Below the pieces are notes generated by a model. It was not told the DNA's origin. It worked only from the letters and a program-made list of their open reading frames with translations, and did no database searches. The translations under genes were made by a program, and so were the position numbers. From Jiangella mangrovi (GTDB taxonomy: Bacteria; Actinomycetota; Actinomycetes; Jiangellales; Jiangellaceae), in assembly GCF_014204975.1 (NCBI RefSeq), contig NZ_JACHMM010000001.1, positions 5,828,037 through 5,892,036 on the forward strand: a stretch of 64,000 nucleotides of DNA, read 5' to 3'. This document shows positions 1 to 7,750 of the stretch, piece after piece (the first letter of the stretch is position 1; every line of letters begins with the position of its first letter).

Positions 1-1004
1 AACGTGGCCTGGCCATCGGTCCGGGTGGGGTTGAGGTCGGGGATGCGGCGGACTACGAGCCGTCCGGGCACCTGCTCGGACTTGGGCTTCTTCGTGAACG
101 CGGTGAACTCGATCTCGGCGACCTCGGCTTGTGAGATCCAGGTCTGGGTGTGTTCGTCGAAGACGGCGTCGGTGTACTCGATCGGGGTCCACGCATCGTC
201 ACCGATCGCGGCGATGGCGGCCTTGACCTTGGGGTTGGCCCGGACAGTGACCGAGACGTCGGCACCGGCGCGCAGCGCGGCACCGATGGTGGCGTGGGTG
301 TAGAACGCGGAGTCCGCCCGCACCAAGGGTTTGGCCGCTGGCTGGGTGGACGTGAGGTTGCTGACGGTCTTCAACGCGTCGGCGACCAACCGGGCCGCGC
401 CCCGCGCCGAACCACACGACCCCTTCCGCAGCCGCTGGGCCACGACCACCGGCGCGGACTCCGCGGTGCTGAGAGTGGCGAGCAGCGCGTTGAGTCCGCG
501 CACGCCGGAGTAGCCGTAGCCCGAGCCCTGCTTGGCGTAGCCGTGGACCTCGATGATGGTGTCGTCGATGTCCACCAGCACCCGCCCAGGCACATCCGGT
601 CCGGCTGACTGAGCGATCAACGGGGCCCGGGTCGCCAGCCGGGTCAGGAACCTCGACGCGACCGCGTCGAGCTGGCGGACGTGGCCGAAGGTGAACGCCC
701 GCAGGAACGACCCCAACGTCGAGGGCGCGTAGGCGTTCTTGAACACCCGGCCCATCCCGCCATGACGCAGCAACGCCAGGTCATCGATGCTGTCCGCACC
801 CGCGACCATCCCGGCCACCAGCGAACAGACCTTCAACCCGGCGTTCGCGCCCTTGTCGGTCGGCACACTCAAGTGTTGCTGGGCCAGCTCGTGCAGGCCA
901 GCGGAGCGAGCCAACGCCAGCGTCGGGACCAGCCCGGACGACGACACCAGATTCCGATCATCGAACACCGCCGACGTCGCCGCGAGTCTATGGCAAAGTT
1001 GCAT
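1..1004 (-). CDS. IS1380-family transposase, C-terminus cut by window edge
   Basis: This reads as the N-terminal 334 residues of an IS1380-type DDE transposase; the rest lies left of the window. It starts at an ATG (MQLCHRL) and continues with FDDRNLVSSSGLVP and LALARSAGLHELAQ, the typical N-terminus of this family. The first catalytic Asp is probably in LVDIDDTIIEVHGYAKQG and the second in LVRADSAFYTHA, which is the family spacing. No frameshift or stop is seen in the visible part, so the copy may be intact. It faces away from the neighbouring integrase and shares its upstream region with a long hairpin. Family assignment is from recognisable motifs, not a search. Confidence 0.88.
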   Translation of the reverse strand, partial: MQLCHRLAATSAVFDDRNLVSSSGLVPTLALARSAGLHELAQQHLSVPTDKGANAGLKVCSLVAGMVAGADSIDDLALLRHGGMGRVFKNAYAPSTLGSFLRAFTFGHVRQLDAVASRFLTRLATRAPLIAQSAGPDVPGRVLVDIDDTIIEVHGYAKQGSGYGYSGVRGLNALLATLSTAESAPVVVAQRLRKGSCGSARGAARLVADALKTVSNLTSTQPAAKPLVRADSAFYTHATIGAALRAGADVSVTVRANPKVKAAIAAIGDDAWTPIEYTDAVFDEHTQTWISQAEVAEIEFTAFTKKPKSEQVPGRLVVRRIPDLNPTRTDGQAT

Positions 1005-1010
1005 CTACGA

Positions 1011-1078
1011 GATGCCCTTCTTGAACTGGCGATACGGACCTTAGACAAGTCGTATCTTCCCAGCTCAGAAGGGCATTC
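1011..1078. repeat. Long imperfect hairpin in the leader of the transposase
   Basis: The arms 1011-1036 (GATGCCCTTCTTGAACTGG then CGATACG) and 1051-1078 (CGTATC, then CAGCTCAGAAGGGCATTC) pair over about 24 bp with a few mismatches and a loop of about 14 nt. It sits 7 bp upstream of the transposase start. It could be the element's end region or a structure that blocks translation of transcripts entering from outside, as seen in other insertion sequences. That role is inference. Confidence 0.6.
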
Positions 1079-1209
1079 TCACGCCCCCACGCCCAACCAC
1101 CACACTCAACCATCGGTGGATCGAGGCTAAGGCGTCGTCTCCCCCATTCGTGGGCGTCATGTTCATCCTCCCTTCCGCGCCATGAGCACGGCGGATGGAG
1201 GACACCTCT

Positions 1210-2709
1210 GTGGGTTATGCAGAAAAGCGGAACGGCTACTACCTCGCTCGCTACAAGGTCAGCGGGAAGTCGATCACCGTCAAGAACAGCCGCGGCGAAA
1301 CGATCCGTTACGGCACCAAGCGGGCCGCGAAGGCTGCTGCCAACGCAGAGGAGGTCAAGGTCCGAGAACGGACCTGGCGCGACCCGGCCGCCGGCCTGCT
1401 TGCGTTCGGAACCTGGGCCAACCGCTGGTATGCCCGGCAGGACCTCGCCCGATCGACGATGCAGAACTACCGGCACCATCTCGAGGAGCACCTCCTGCCG
1501 GCCTTCGAGAACACGCCCCTCGCCGACATCTTCGGTGCCGACGTCGACGCCTGGGAGCGAGATGAGCGGGCAGCGGGCTACTCCGTGTCATCAGTTCGGA
1601 CGTGGCGCACGACCCTGTCCACGATCCTGTCCGACGCCGTCGATGAGGGGCTCATCGCCGCCAACCCCGCACTGAAGCAACGTGGAAGGGGCAGGCGGGC
1701 GGGACGATCGAGGCACCGGCGGCCCGAGAAGGCGATCACTGACGCGCTGGGCGCCCTCCTCATCGCCGAGCGAGCCGCCATTCTCACAGGCCGCGACGAC
1801 GAGTTCGTCATGGTCCTCACGACGTACTGGATGGGGCTGCGCTGGGGTGAGGTGGTCGGGTTGGAATCGACGTTCGTGCGGCCACGGGAGATACGCGTGG
1901 AGTGGCAGTTATGGGAGGACGACGCCGGAGTCTTCCATCAGCAACCGCCCAAGGACGACTCCTATCGGGACCTCGATCTGCCTCCGTGGCTCGCGCAGCT
2001 CATCGGCAGTCACCTCGCGCACACCAAGCCGGAGCCGTGTGCCTGCCACGGCCGGAGATACGTGTTCCGCGCGCAGCGCAGTGCCCATCCGCGAAGGTCG
2101 TCGTTCAGCGACTGGATCTTCGACCCGGCGGCAACCGGATGGTTCCCATCGCGGGGGCGCCGGCTTCCGAAGCGTCCGGTCTCGATCGCGGCGGATCCGT
2201 GGCCCGGCCGGGTCCTCCGCGGCCGGGGTAACGCCGAAAGGGCGACCGCCTGCTGGACGCCGATCGCCCCCATGCTCACCCCGCACGGCCTGAGGCACAG
2301 CCACAAGACGCTGATGATCGAGCTCCGGACGCCGGAGATCCTCTCCCACGAGCGGCTCGGTCACGAGCTCGGTGGGATCGGAGGGCGATACTCGCACGTC
2401 ACGAGCGCCATGCGTCAGGAACTGATCGAGACCCTCACCGAGCAGTGGTTCGCCGCACTCGACGAGCGCCTCGCGATGCACCCGCGCTCCCCCGTCCAGG
2501 CCCTTGACCAATTGCTGAGCGAGCGGAGTGGTAGCAGGCAGCCGCCCGCCCCAAGACCGGTGATGCTGCCTCCTGATGCATCCGACGGCACACCAAGCCT
2601 GCGGGCCAAGGCGCCCCGGCAGACCGGGCACGTTGACAGGCGCAGTGCGGGGGCAGTGGCCGACGTCACGAGATCGTTATCGAGGCTTCCCGGGCCACGC
2701 CGGAGATGA
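1210..2709 (+). CDS. Tyrosine recombinase / integrase of an integrated element
   Basis: Site-specific recombinase that would insert and excise a mobile element. Residues from about 65 to 155 form the SAM-like core-binding domain (FGTWANRWYARQDLARSTMQ). The catalytic domain carries R211 (GLRWGE), H359-x-x-R362 (PHGLRHSH), H385 (LGH) and nucleophile Y394 (GGRYSHVT), so the active site is complete. The insert with a CxC motif near residue 278 and the long basic tail after residue 440 are as in actinomycete plasmid/ICE integrases. A GGAGGA ribosome site lies 7 bp before GTG 1210; an ATG at 1195 is the alternative start. The gene stops 84 bp from the 3' end of tRNA-Val(CAC), the usual position of an integrase next to its attachment site. 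No excisionase or transfer genes are visible to the right, so the element extends leftwards. Confidence 0.9.
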   Translation: MGYAEKRNGYYLARYKVSGKSITVKNSRGETIRYGTKRAAKAAANAEEVKVRERTWRDPAAGLLAFGTWANRWYARQDLARSTMQNYRHHLEEHLLPAFENTPLADIFGADVDAWERDERAAGYSVSSVRTWRTTLSTILSDAVDEGLIAANPALKQRGRGRRAGRSRHRRPEKAITDALGALLIAERAAILTGRDDEFVMVLTTYWMGLRWGEVVGLESTFVRPREIRVEWQLWEDDAGVFHQQPPKDDSYRDLDLPPWLAQLIGSHLAHTKPEPCACHGRRYVFRAQRSAHPRRSSFSDWIFDPAATGWFPSRGRRLPKRPVSIAADPWPGRVLRGRGNAERATACWTPIAPMLTPHGLRHSHKTLMIELRTPEILSHERLGHELGGIGGRYSHVTSAMRQELIETLTEQWFAALDERLAMHPRSPVQALDQLLSERSGSRQPPAPRPVMLPPDASDGTPSLRAKAPRQTGHVDRRSAGAVADVTRSLSRLPGPRRR

Positions 2710-2792
2710 GAATCTCAAGATCGTCCCACAGGTGGCCCACAGAACAAGATCGAGGGCTTGGCTGTGATGATCGAGATGGGGGCTGACCTGGG

Positions 2793-2820
2793 TGGGCGAT
2801 ACTGGGATCGAACCAGTGAC
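2793..2820. other. Probable attachment site in the tRNA-Val 3' end
   Basis: The T-arm and acceptor half of tRNA-Val(CAC) lies at the integrase side. Integrases encoded beside a tRNA normally recombine into this half and restore the gene. The second att copy would lie left of the window, so the core cannot be delimited here. The same half of tRNA-Val(GAC) at 6.2 kb differs by only one base, which could give a secondary site. Confidence 0.45.
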
Positions 2821-2864
2821 CTCTTCGGTGTGAACGAAGCGCTCTCCCGCTGAGCTAATCGCCC
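2793..2864 (-). tRNA. tRNA-Val (anticodon CAC)
   Basis: A complete cloverleaf is seen on the minus strand: acceptor GGGCGAT/ATCGCCC, D-arm GCTC/GAGC, anticodon stem CTTCG/CGAAG with loop TTCACAC giving anticodon CAC, and T-arm ACTGG-TTCGATC-CCAGT. Discriminator base is A. The CCA is not encoded (ACCC follows). It decodes GUG. Confidence 0.97.
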
Positions 2865-2962
2865 GGGCGCGACCTGAACCATACCGCACCCCCGGCCCCA
2901 GCAGAAACCACCGCCAGAGTTTCGCGTTGCGCGATGTCCGGAATGGGCTGACACTACTGGCC

Positions 2963-3382
2963 ATGACCGCGTCGACCATCTCCTACCCCTTGGCTCTGCG
3001 CCTGCTCGACGAGGGCGACGCGGAGCGGTACATCCAGGCGGAGCTGCGCTACTCCGCGGCCGACCCGCTGGCGGTCACGGCGGTGTTCGACACCACAGCG
3101 CGCGAGCCGGTGCCGTGGGTGTTCGCCCGCGATCTGCTGAGTGCGGGGCTCGACCAACCCAGCGGCAAGGGCGACATCAACATCTGGCCGGCGCTCGACT
3201 CGCACGGCATGCCGACGGTCCGGATCCGGTTGCGCTCACCCGAGGGCGATGCCGTCCTGGAGGCGCCGTCGAGCGCCGTCGAGGACTTCCTGATCCAGAC
3301 GTGGACGCTGGTGCCCACGGGCATCGAGGGGCGGCTGCTCAGCATCGACGCCGTCCTCGACTCCCTACTGGACCGTACCTGA
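2963..3382 (+). CDS. SsgA/SsgB-family sporulation and cell division regulator
   Basis: A 139-residue protein of the actinobacterial SsgA-like family, small cytoplasmic proteins that guide septum placement (SsgB recruits FtsZ in Streptomyces) and spore-wall processes. The family signature is clear: ELRYSAADPLAVTAVF near the N-terminus, PWVFARDLL, GKGDINIWP around residue 74 and a C-terminal stretch LVPTGIEG. The ATG at 2963 gives the usual family start; the frame is open a little further upstream but without a better ribosome site. It is the first chromosomal gene beyond the tRNA-Val integration site. Which paralogue it is cannot be settled here, although the length and motif are most like SsgB. 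Confidence 0.88.
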   Translation: MTASTISYPLALRLLDEGDAERYIQAELRYSAADPLAVTAVFDTTAREPVPWVFARDLLSAGLDQPSGKGDINIWPALDSHGMPTVRIRLRSPEGDAVLEAPSSAVEDFLIQTWTLVPTGIEGRLLSIDAVLDSLLDRT

Positions 3383-3477
3383 CCCCACCACGTTCCACGT
3401 CGCTGTTGTGCCCTGCGCACCGGTCGATTACGGTCATCTCCACTTGAGACCCCGGAATCCGAGGTAAGGGCAGGCAC

Positions 3478-4035
3478 GTGACCTTCAGCCACGACACCGA
3501 ACACGCTCTCGAGGCTGTCGTCGACCTGGTGAACAGCGATCCCAACGCCGGCGGCGCCGAGGGCCTGCCCGACGTCGGCGCGCTGCGGGCGTTCATCGAT
3601 CTCTACAAGATCAGCGACCTGCCCACGGTCACCGAGGCCGACCTGCAGGCGGTCCGGGCGCTGCGCCCGCGGCTGCGCGAGGTCTTCGAGGCCAGCGACA
3701 CCGCGACGGCCGCCGACCTGGTGAACGACCTCCTCACCGGCTCGCGGGTCTGCCCGCGACTGACGAACCACGACGGCTACGACTGGCACATCCACTACTT
3801 CGCGCCCGGTTCCGCGCCGGCCGAGCACCTGCTCATCGACGCGGGCATGGCGCTGTCGTTCGTGGTGGTCGCGGGCGAGCAGGAGCGGCTGCAGGTCTGC
3901 TCCGCGCCGGACTGCTCGCGCGTGCTGGTCGACCTCTCGCGCAACCGCTCCAAGCGCTACTGCGACAGCCGCACCTGCGGCAACCGTCTGCACGTCGCTG
4001 CCTATCGTGAGCGGCAGCGCGCCGCCGCCGTCTGA
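3478..4035 (+). CDS. CGNR zinc-finger / ABATE-domain protein, possible regulator
   Basis: A 185-residue protein with an N-terminal helical ABATE-type domain (roughly 1-130) and a C-terminal CGNR zinc finger: C141, C146, C162 and C167, the last running into GNR at 168-170, with a basic helix LHVAAYRERQR after it. The family is treated as a stress-type transcriptional regulator on the basis of this finger; the target is unknown. The start is a GTG preceded by a purine-rich GAGGTAAGGG at a suitable distance. It converges on pabC with a 44-bp gap. Confidence 0.85.
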   Translation: MTFSHDTEHALEAVVDLVNSDPNAGGAEGLPDVGALRAFIDLYKISDLPTVTEADLQAVRALRPRLREVFEASDTATAADLVNDLLTGSRVCPRLTNHDGYDWHIHYFAPGSAPAEHLLIDAGMALSFVVVAGEQERLQVCSAPDCSRVLVDLSRNRSKRYCDSRTCGNRLHVAAYRERQRAAAV

Positions 4036-4079
4036 TCCATCCTGATCGACGACGGCGTCAGCTCACCGTCCGCGGGGGG

Positions 4080-4916
4080 TCAGGGCTCGGGGTCGGCCGC
4101 TGCGCGCTCGGCGAACGTCGCCGCCGCGCGCGCCGTCACCGGGCCAGGAGCCGCCAGCTCACGCCGTCTGCCGTCGTCCCACACGACCGCCGTGACCGCC
4201 TGCACGTCGCGGGTCGTGGAGGTGAGGAAGATCTCTTCGGCGGTCTCGAGGACGCTGAGGTCGACGTCGGCCTGGGCGGCGCCGCACCACTCGACGACGA
4301 GGCCGCGGGTGACCCCGGCGAGGCAGCCGGTCGCCGTCGTCGGGGTGATCAGCTTGCCGCCGACCACGACGAACACGTTGCTGCCGGTGCCCTCGCAGAG
4401 CCGCCCGCGCGTGTCGGCGCACAGCGCCTCGGTGGCGCCCAGCTCGGCCGCCCGGGCCAGCGCGACGACGTTCTCCGCATACGAGGTGGTCTTCAGGCCC
4501 GCCAGGGCGCCGCGCTCGTTGCGCGGCCAGGGCGCCACGGACACCGTCGTCGTCGGGGGCTGCGGGGCGGCCGGCGCGATCGCGATGATCAGCGTGGGCC
4601 CGGAGTCGCCGCGCCCGGAGCCCATGGGCGCGATGCCGCCGGTGTAGGTGATGCGCAGCCGGTGGATGCCGGGGCCGGTCCCCTGGCCCGCGACCTGCTC
4701 GCACGCCTTGGCGAGCTCGACGCCGTCGGGCACGGGCAGCCCCAGCCCGGCGGCCGAGCGGCCCAGCCTGGCGAGGTGCCGGCCCAGCGCGAAGGACACG
4801 CCGTCGACGACCTTGACGGTCTCGAAGACGCCGTCGCCCACCGTGAGGCCGTGGTCGAAGACGCTGACGGTCGCCTGGGACTCGTCGAGCAGCTCACCGT
4901 TCACCCATGTCAGCAC
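4080..4916 (-). CDS. pabC: Aminotransferase class IV, probable 4-amino-4-deoxychorismate lyase
   Basis: A PLP enzyme of fold type IV, probably cleaving aminodeoxychorismate to p-aminobenzoate and pyruvate for folate. It has VFDHGLTVGDGVFET at residues 19-33, the Schiff-base lysine in GLKTTSYAENV (K142) and the cofactor segment EGTGSNVFVV. The GTG start at 4916 overlaps the last seven bases of pabB (GTGCTGA), which couples the two and supports the folate role over D-amino-acid or branched-chain transaminase. The frame extends upstream into pabB, but homologous sequence begins at LTWVNGEL. Confidence 0.85.
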   Translation of the reverse strand: MLTWVNGELLDESQATVSVFDHGLTVGDGVFETVKVVDGVSFALGRHLARLGRSAAGLGLPVPDGVELAKACEQVAGQGTGPGIHRLRITYTGGIAPMGSGRGDSGPTLIIAIAPAAPQPPTTTVSVAPWPRNERGALAGLKTTSYAENVVALARAAELGATEALCADTRGRLCEGTGSNVFVVVGGKLITPTTATGCLAGVTRGLVVEWCGAAQADVDLSVLETAEEIFLTSTTRDVQAVTAVVWDDGRRRELAAPGPVTARAAATFAERAAADPEP

Positions 4917-5914
4917 GAGGCCAAGCCTACGAGGCGCTCCGCCTTTAGCTCCGTCTCGGCCCACTCGCGTTCCGGGTCCGAGCCCCAGGTGATGCCCGCG
5001 CCGGTCCCGAACCGCAGCACGCCGTCGCGCGCCCAGAACGTGCGGATGCCGACGGCCAGCTCGCCCTCGCCCGTGTCGGCGTCGACCCAGCCGACGGCGC
5101 CGCAGTACGGCCCGCGCGGGACCGGCTCGAGCTCCTCGATGGCGCGCAGGGCGGTCGACTTCGGCGCGCCGGAGACCGAGCCGGGCGGGAACGTCGCCTC
5201 GAACAGGTCCCTCCAGCCCGTGCCGGGCCGGAGCCGGCCGCTCACCGTCGACACCAGGTGGACGAGGCCGGGATGCTTCTCGACGCTCAGCAGTTCGTCG
5301 ACGGCGATGCTGCCGGTGACGCAGACCCGCGAGAGGTCGTTGCGGACGAGATCGACGATCATCACGTTCTCGGCGCCGTCCTTCGCCGTCAGGTCGGCCG
5401 CCGTCCGCCCCGTCCCCTTGATCGGCGACGACGTGACCCTGTCGCCGTCGCGGCGCAGGAACAGCTCGGGCGAGGCGGAGACGACCTGCAGGTCCGGGAG
5501 CGCGACGAGGCCCGCGAACGGCGCGTCGTGGCGCTCACCGAGGATGTTCGCCAGGGGCAGAAGATCATCGGCGTCGTCCGGGAGCGGGGCTTCGAGGACC
5601 CGGCAGACGTTGACCTGGTACACCGTCCCGGCGGCGATGCGTTCGCGCACGTCACGGACGGCGGCGATGTAGCCGTCGCGATCCAGCGACGACGTCCAGT
5701 CGGTTGCTCGGGGACCGTTCCACGGGTGTTCAGCCCGCGGTAACGGGGCTGCGGTCCACTGGTCGAAGCGGGCGCAGACGACCTCGCCCTCGAACGTGAC
5801 GACCACTGCCCACCGCCCCGACCCGTCGAGGACCCGCAGGTCGGACGAGGTCTCGGCCAGGCCCGCGGCCAGCATGCCCCCAAGATGCGCCAGGGGTCTC
5901 GGCGGCACGTCCAC
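4910..5914 (-). CDS. pabB: Aminodeoxychorismate synthase component I
   Basis: Chorismate-binding enzyme of about 334 residues that aminates chorismate at C4 in p-aminobenzoate synthesis. The C-terminal chorismate-binding core is complete: YQVNVCRVLEAP, SASPELFLRR, PIKGTGR at 164-170, ENVMIVDLVRNDLSRV, FPPGSVSGAPK and GAGITWGSDPE. Lysine in PIKGT is the residue that distinguishes PabB from anthranilate synthase (PIAGT). The N-terminal domain is short, as in many actinobacterial forms. The GTG at 5914 has a weak ribosome site, so the start could be slightly downstream. No glutaminase partner (PabA) is adjacent. Confidence 0.87.
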   Translation of the reverse strand: MDVPPRPLAHLGGMLAAGLAETSSDLRVLDGSGRWAVVVTFEGEVVCARFDQWTAAPLPRAEHPWNGPRATDWTSSLDRDGYIAAVRDVRERIAAGTVYQVNVCRVLEAPLPDDADDLLPLANILGERHDAPFAGLVALPDLQVVSASPELFLRRDGDRVTSSPIKGTGRTAADLTAKDGAENVMIVDLVRNDLSRVCVTGSIAVDELLSVEKHPGLVHLVSTVSGRLRPGTGWRDLFEATFPPGSVSGAPKSTALRAIEELEPVPRGPYCGAVGWVDADTGEGELAVGIRTFWARDGVLRFGTGAGITWGSDPEREWAETELKAERLVGLASC

Positions 5915-6005
5915 AACACGCGACGCTATCGCGTTTGGCGAGGGCGGCTCGGATGGGTTAATGTTTCACCCGCACCGCGGTTCCGGGAAACCGGCGCGAT
6001 GCAGT

Positions 6006-6078
6006 GCGGACGTAGCGCAGTTGGTAGCGCATCACCTTGCCAAGGTGAGGGTCGCGGGTTCGAGTCCCGTCGTCCGCT
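6006..6078 (+). tRNA. tRNA-Gly (anticodon GCC)
   Basis: Acceptor GCGGACG/CGTCCGC, D-arm GCGC/GCGC, anticodon stem TCACC/GGTGA with loop TTGCCAA, and T-arm GCGGG-TTCGAGT-CCCGT. Anticodon GCC. First gene of a three-tRNA cluster; no encoded CCA. Confidence 0.97.
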
Positions 6079-6104
6079 CGGAGCGGGGCTTTAGCCCTCA
6101 TCAC

Positions 6105-6175
6105 GGTGGAGTGGCCGAGAGGCGAGGCAACGGCCTGCAAAGCCGTCTACACGGGTTCAAATCCCGTCTCCACCT
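6105..6175 (+). tRNA. tRNA-Cys (anticodon GCA)
   Basis: Acceptor GGTGGAG/CTCCACC, anticodon stem ACGGC/GCCGT with loop CTGCAAA, and T-loop TTCAAAT. Anticodon GCA. It is 26 bp after tRNA-Gly and 14 bp before tRNA-Val, so the three are probably one transcript. Confidence 0.97.
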
Positions 6176-6189
6176 CGGTACGAAGACTC

Positions 6190-6261
6190 GGGCGATTAGC
6201 TCAGCGGGAGAGCGCTTCCCTGACACGGAAGAGGTCACTGGTTCAATCCCAGTATCGCCCA
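6190..6261 (+). tRNA. tRNA-Val (anticodon GAC)
   Basis: Acceptor GGGCGAT/ATCGCCC, anticodon stem CTTCC/GGAAG with loop CTGACAC, T-arm ACTGG-TTCAATC-CCAGT. Anticodon GAC. CCA is encoded at 6262-6264. Apart from the anticodon arm and one T-loop base it matches the tRNA-Val(CAC) at 2.8 kb. Confidence 0.97.
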
Positions 6262-6273
6262 CCAGTCATGATC

Positions 6274-6304
6274 GGCCCTGCCGCCTGCTTGCGGCAGGGC
6301 CTTT
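6274..6304 (+). terminator. Rho-independent terminator of the tRNA cluster
   Basis: A perfect 11-bp stem (GGCCCTGCCGC at 6274-6284 and its complement at 6291-6301) with a six-base loop and a short T run. It lies 10 bp after the encoded CCA of tRNA-Val(GAC). Confidence 0.88.
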
Positions 6305-6349
6305 CGCATTCCCGGGTCGTGCGACCACGGCGGGCTATGCTGCCGCACC

Positions 6350-6655
6350 ATGCCGAGGGTTCACCGGTTCCAGAGCGCAGTTCCGAACCGGAGGGGGACG
6401 TTTCCCGGCGTCTTCGCCCTCGCCAACGGTCTGGCGACACACGGCATGCTCACCGCCGACGACCACGCGTGGCTGAAGACGGCGAACCGCCGGTCGTACG
6501 AACTGCACAGCGACCCGTCGACCACCGACCCCGCCTGCTACAGCCCGGACGTCAACCCCGGTGCGCGAGACTGGGTCCTTCAGCCGGAGGCGCCTGAGTC
6601 ATCAAGTTCCATGATCATCAAGGATCGCTGGTGTCCTGACGCCGTCGATCCTTGA
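6350..6655 (+). CDS. Small conserved actinobacterial protein, apparently truncated at the C-terminus
   Basis: A 101-residue reading frame. The segment from GVFALANGLATHGML through DPSTTDPACYSPDVNPGAR matches a pattern I recognise from uncharacterised actinobacterial proteins of about 150 residues or more, in which a DPSTVDP-VNPGA-type motif is followed by a further helical section. Here the sequence leaves the pattern after RDWVLQPEAPE and the last residues (SSSSMIIKDRWCPDAVDP) are translated from the hairpin repeat at 6611-6662, which also supplies the stop. It looks like a gene whose tail was lost when the repeat arrived. Function unknown. Confidence 0.55.
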   Translation: MPRVHRFQSAVPNRRGTFPGVFALANGLATHGMLTADDHAWLKTANRRSYELHSDPSTTDPACYSPDVNPGARDWVLQPEAPESSSSMIIKDRWCPDAVDP

Positions 6656-6662
6656 TGATCAT
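6611..6662. repeat. GATCATC-type hairpin repeat, copy 1
   Basis: Perfect 17-bp arms (ATGATCATCAAGGATCG at 6611-6627, complement at 6646-6662) around an 18-base loop whose GGTGTC and GACGCC can extend the stem. Arms and loop match the copy at 41490-41541. It lies between convergent genes and can act as a two-way terminator. Confidence 0.85.
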
Positions 6663-6699
6663 CGAAGTGGTGCCGAGGCCGGACGGGCAACGCCGCCCG

Positions 6700-7290
6700 T
6701 CAGATCCGCTTGTCGACGACGATCCAGTTCGTCTCCCAGGTCTCGCCGCCGTCGTCGGAGAATGCCTGCTCGAAGCGCGCCTTGTCCGGTCCCTGCCGGA
6801 TGATGCGGAAGCGCACCTCGATCGGGCGACCGTCGAGCTGGTCGGAGCCGTAGAACTCGCCCACGCCGTCGCGGAAGCCGCCGTACACGGCCGGCGTGAG
6901 CAGACCGTCGCGCATGTTGACGAAGGTCAGGCTCCAGCGGTCGGCCTGGGGCTCGTAGAGCCGCAGGTTGAGCGCCTCGATGCGCCCGGTCGTCCCCCGG
7001 ACACCCTCGACGTCGAACTCGACGACGTTCGCGCGGCGGTCCATCAGCGGGCGGACGACGCTGGTGCCCTCGAAGGTGAGCCACTGGTCCGCGGACTCCG
7101 ACAGCGGTTCGGCGAGCACCCGCACGCTCGAGCGCCAGGTGCCGATCTCCCAGTCGAAGCTGCGTTGCCCGTCCGCGACGGCGGCCTCGGCCTGGGACGG
7201 GTCCGGTGACGGCGCCGCCTCTCCCGGCGCCGCGCCGGCGGTCAGCGCGAGGAGCGACAGGCACGCGACCAGGATCCGCTTCTGTGGCAT
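6700..7290 (-). CDS. Secreted protein of unknown function
   Basis: A 196-residue protein with a clear Sec signal peptide (MPQKRILVACLSLLALTAGAAPGEAAP, cleavage probably near residue 26). The mature part is rich in Trp and Tyr (FDWEIGTWRS, RWSLTFVNMRDG, GGFRDGVGEFYGSD, WETNWIVVDKR) and resembles the beta-rich DUF1579-like group of small-molecule-binding folds; that comparison is from pattern only. It is divergent from an HxlR regulator with a 22-bp gap between start codons, so that regulator probably controls it. The long upstream extension of this frame is antisense to the regulator and is not used. Confidence 0.75.
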   Translation of the reverse strand: MPQKRILVACLSLLALTAGAAPGEAAPSPDPSQAEAAVADGQRSFDWEIGTWRSSVRVLAEPLSESADQWLTFEGTSVVRPLMDRRANVVEFDVEGVRGTTGRIEALNLRLYEPQADRWSLTFVNMRDGLLTPAVYGGFRDGVGEFYGSDQLDGRPIEVRFRIIRQGPDKARFEQAFSDDGGETWETNWIVVDKRI

Positions 7291-7312
7291 GGTGACCTTC
7301 GTGTGAGGGTTC

Positions 7313-7750
7313 ATGACCCGAATATCGGAGCGGAGCAGGCCCGTGATCAAGAACGCACTTTCAGGTAACCCCTCGCCGTCGCGCCCCAACCCGATCCCCG
7401 GCTGCCCCATGGCCGCGGCCTTCGCCGCGATCGGCGGGAAGTGGAAGCTGACGCTGCTGTACTGGCTCGCCCACGGCGAGTGCCATTTCGCCGGTCTGCG
7501 GCGCCGGGGTGCGCCGATCACTCCGAAGGTGCTGGCCGAGCAGCTGCGCGAGCTCGAGGCCGACGGGCTCGTCGAGCGGGTCGAGACGGGGCCAGTCCCG
7601 GCTCCGGTCATCTATCGGCTGACCCCGTACGGACGGACGGTGCTCCCCGTCGTCGAGCACGTCCGGGCCTGGGGCGAGGCGCACCTCGAACACACCCACG
7701 CCGAGACCGTTCCCGGCGAGGCCATGAGCTGCGCCGCCGCGATCGCCTAA
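7313..7750 (+). CDS. HxlR-family winged-helix transcriptional regulator
   Basis: A 145-residue MarR-like regulator of the HxlR group. The domain begins at CPMAAAFAAIGGKWKLTLLYWL and continues with HFAGLRRRGAPITPKVLAEQLRELEADGLVER and the wing PAPVIYRLTPYGRTVLPVV. The conserved cysteine at the start of the domain (GCPM) is often the thiol or aldehyde sensor in this family. Start is the ATG at 7313, 22 bp from the divergent secreted-protein gene, which is the likely target. The first 30 residues are less conserved, so an internal start is possible. Its stop codon overlaps that of the convergent methyltransferase. Confidence 0.9.
   Translation: MTRISERSRPVIKNALSGNPSPSRPNPIPGCPMAAAFAAIGGKWKLTLLYWLAHGECHFAGLRRRGAPITPKVLAEQLRELEADGLVERVETGPVPAPVIYRLTPYGRTVLPVVEHVRAWGEAHLEHTHAETVPGEAMSCAAAIA

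Noticed and set aside
7291-7611. N-terminal extension of the secreted protein over the HxlR gene
   Set aside because: A signal peptide begins at the ATG 7290, and the extension is antisense to a recognisable regulator.
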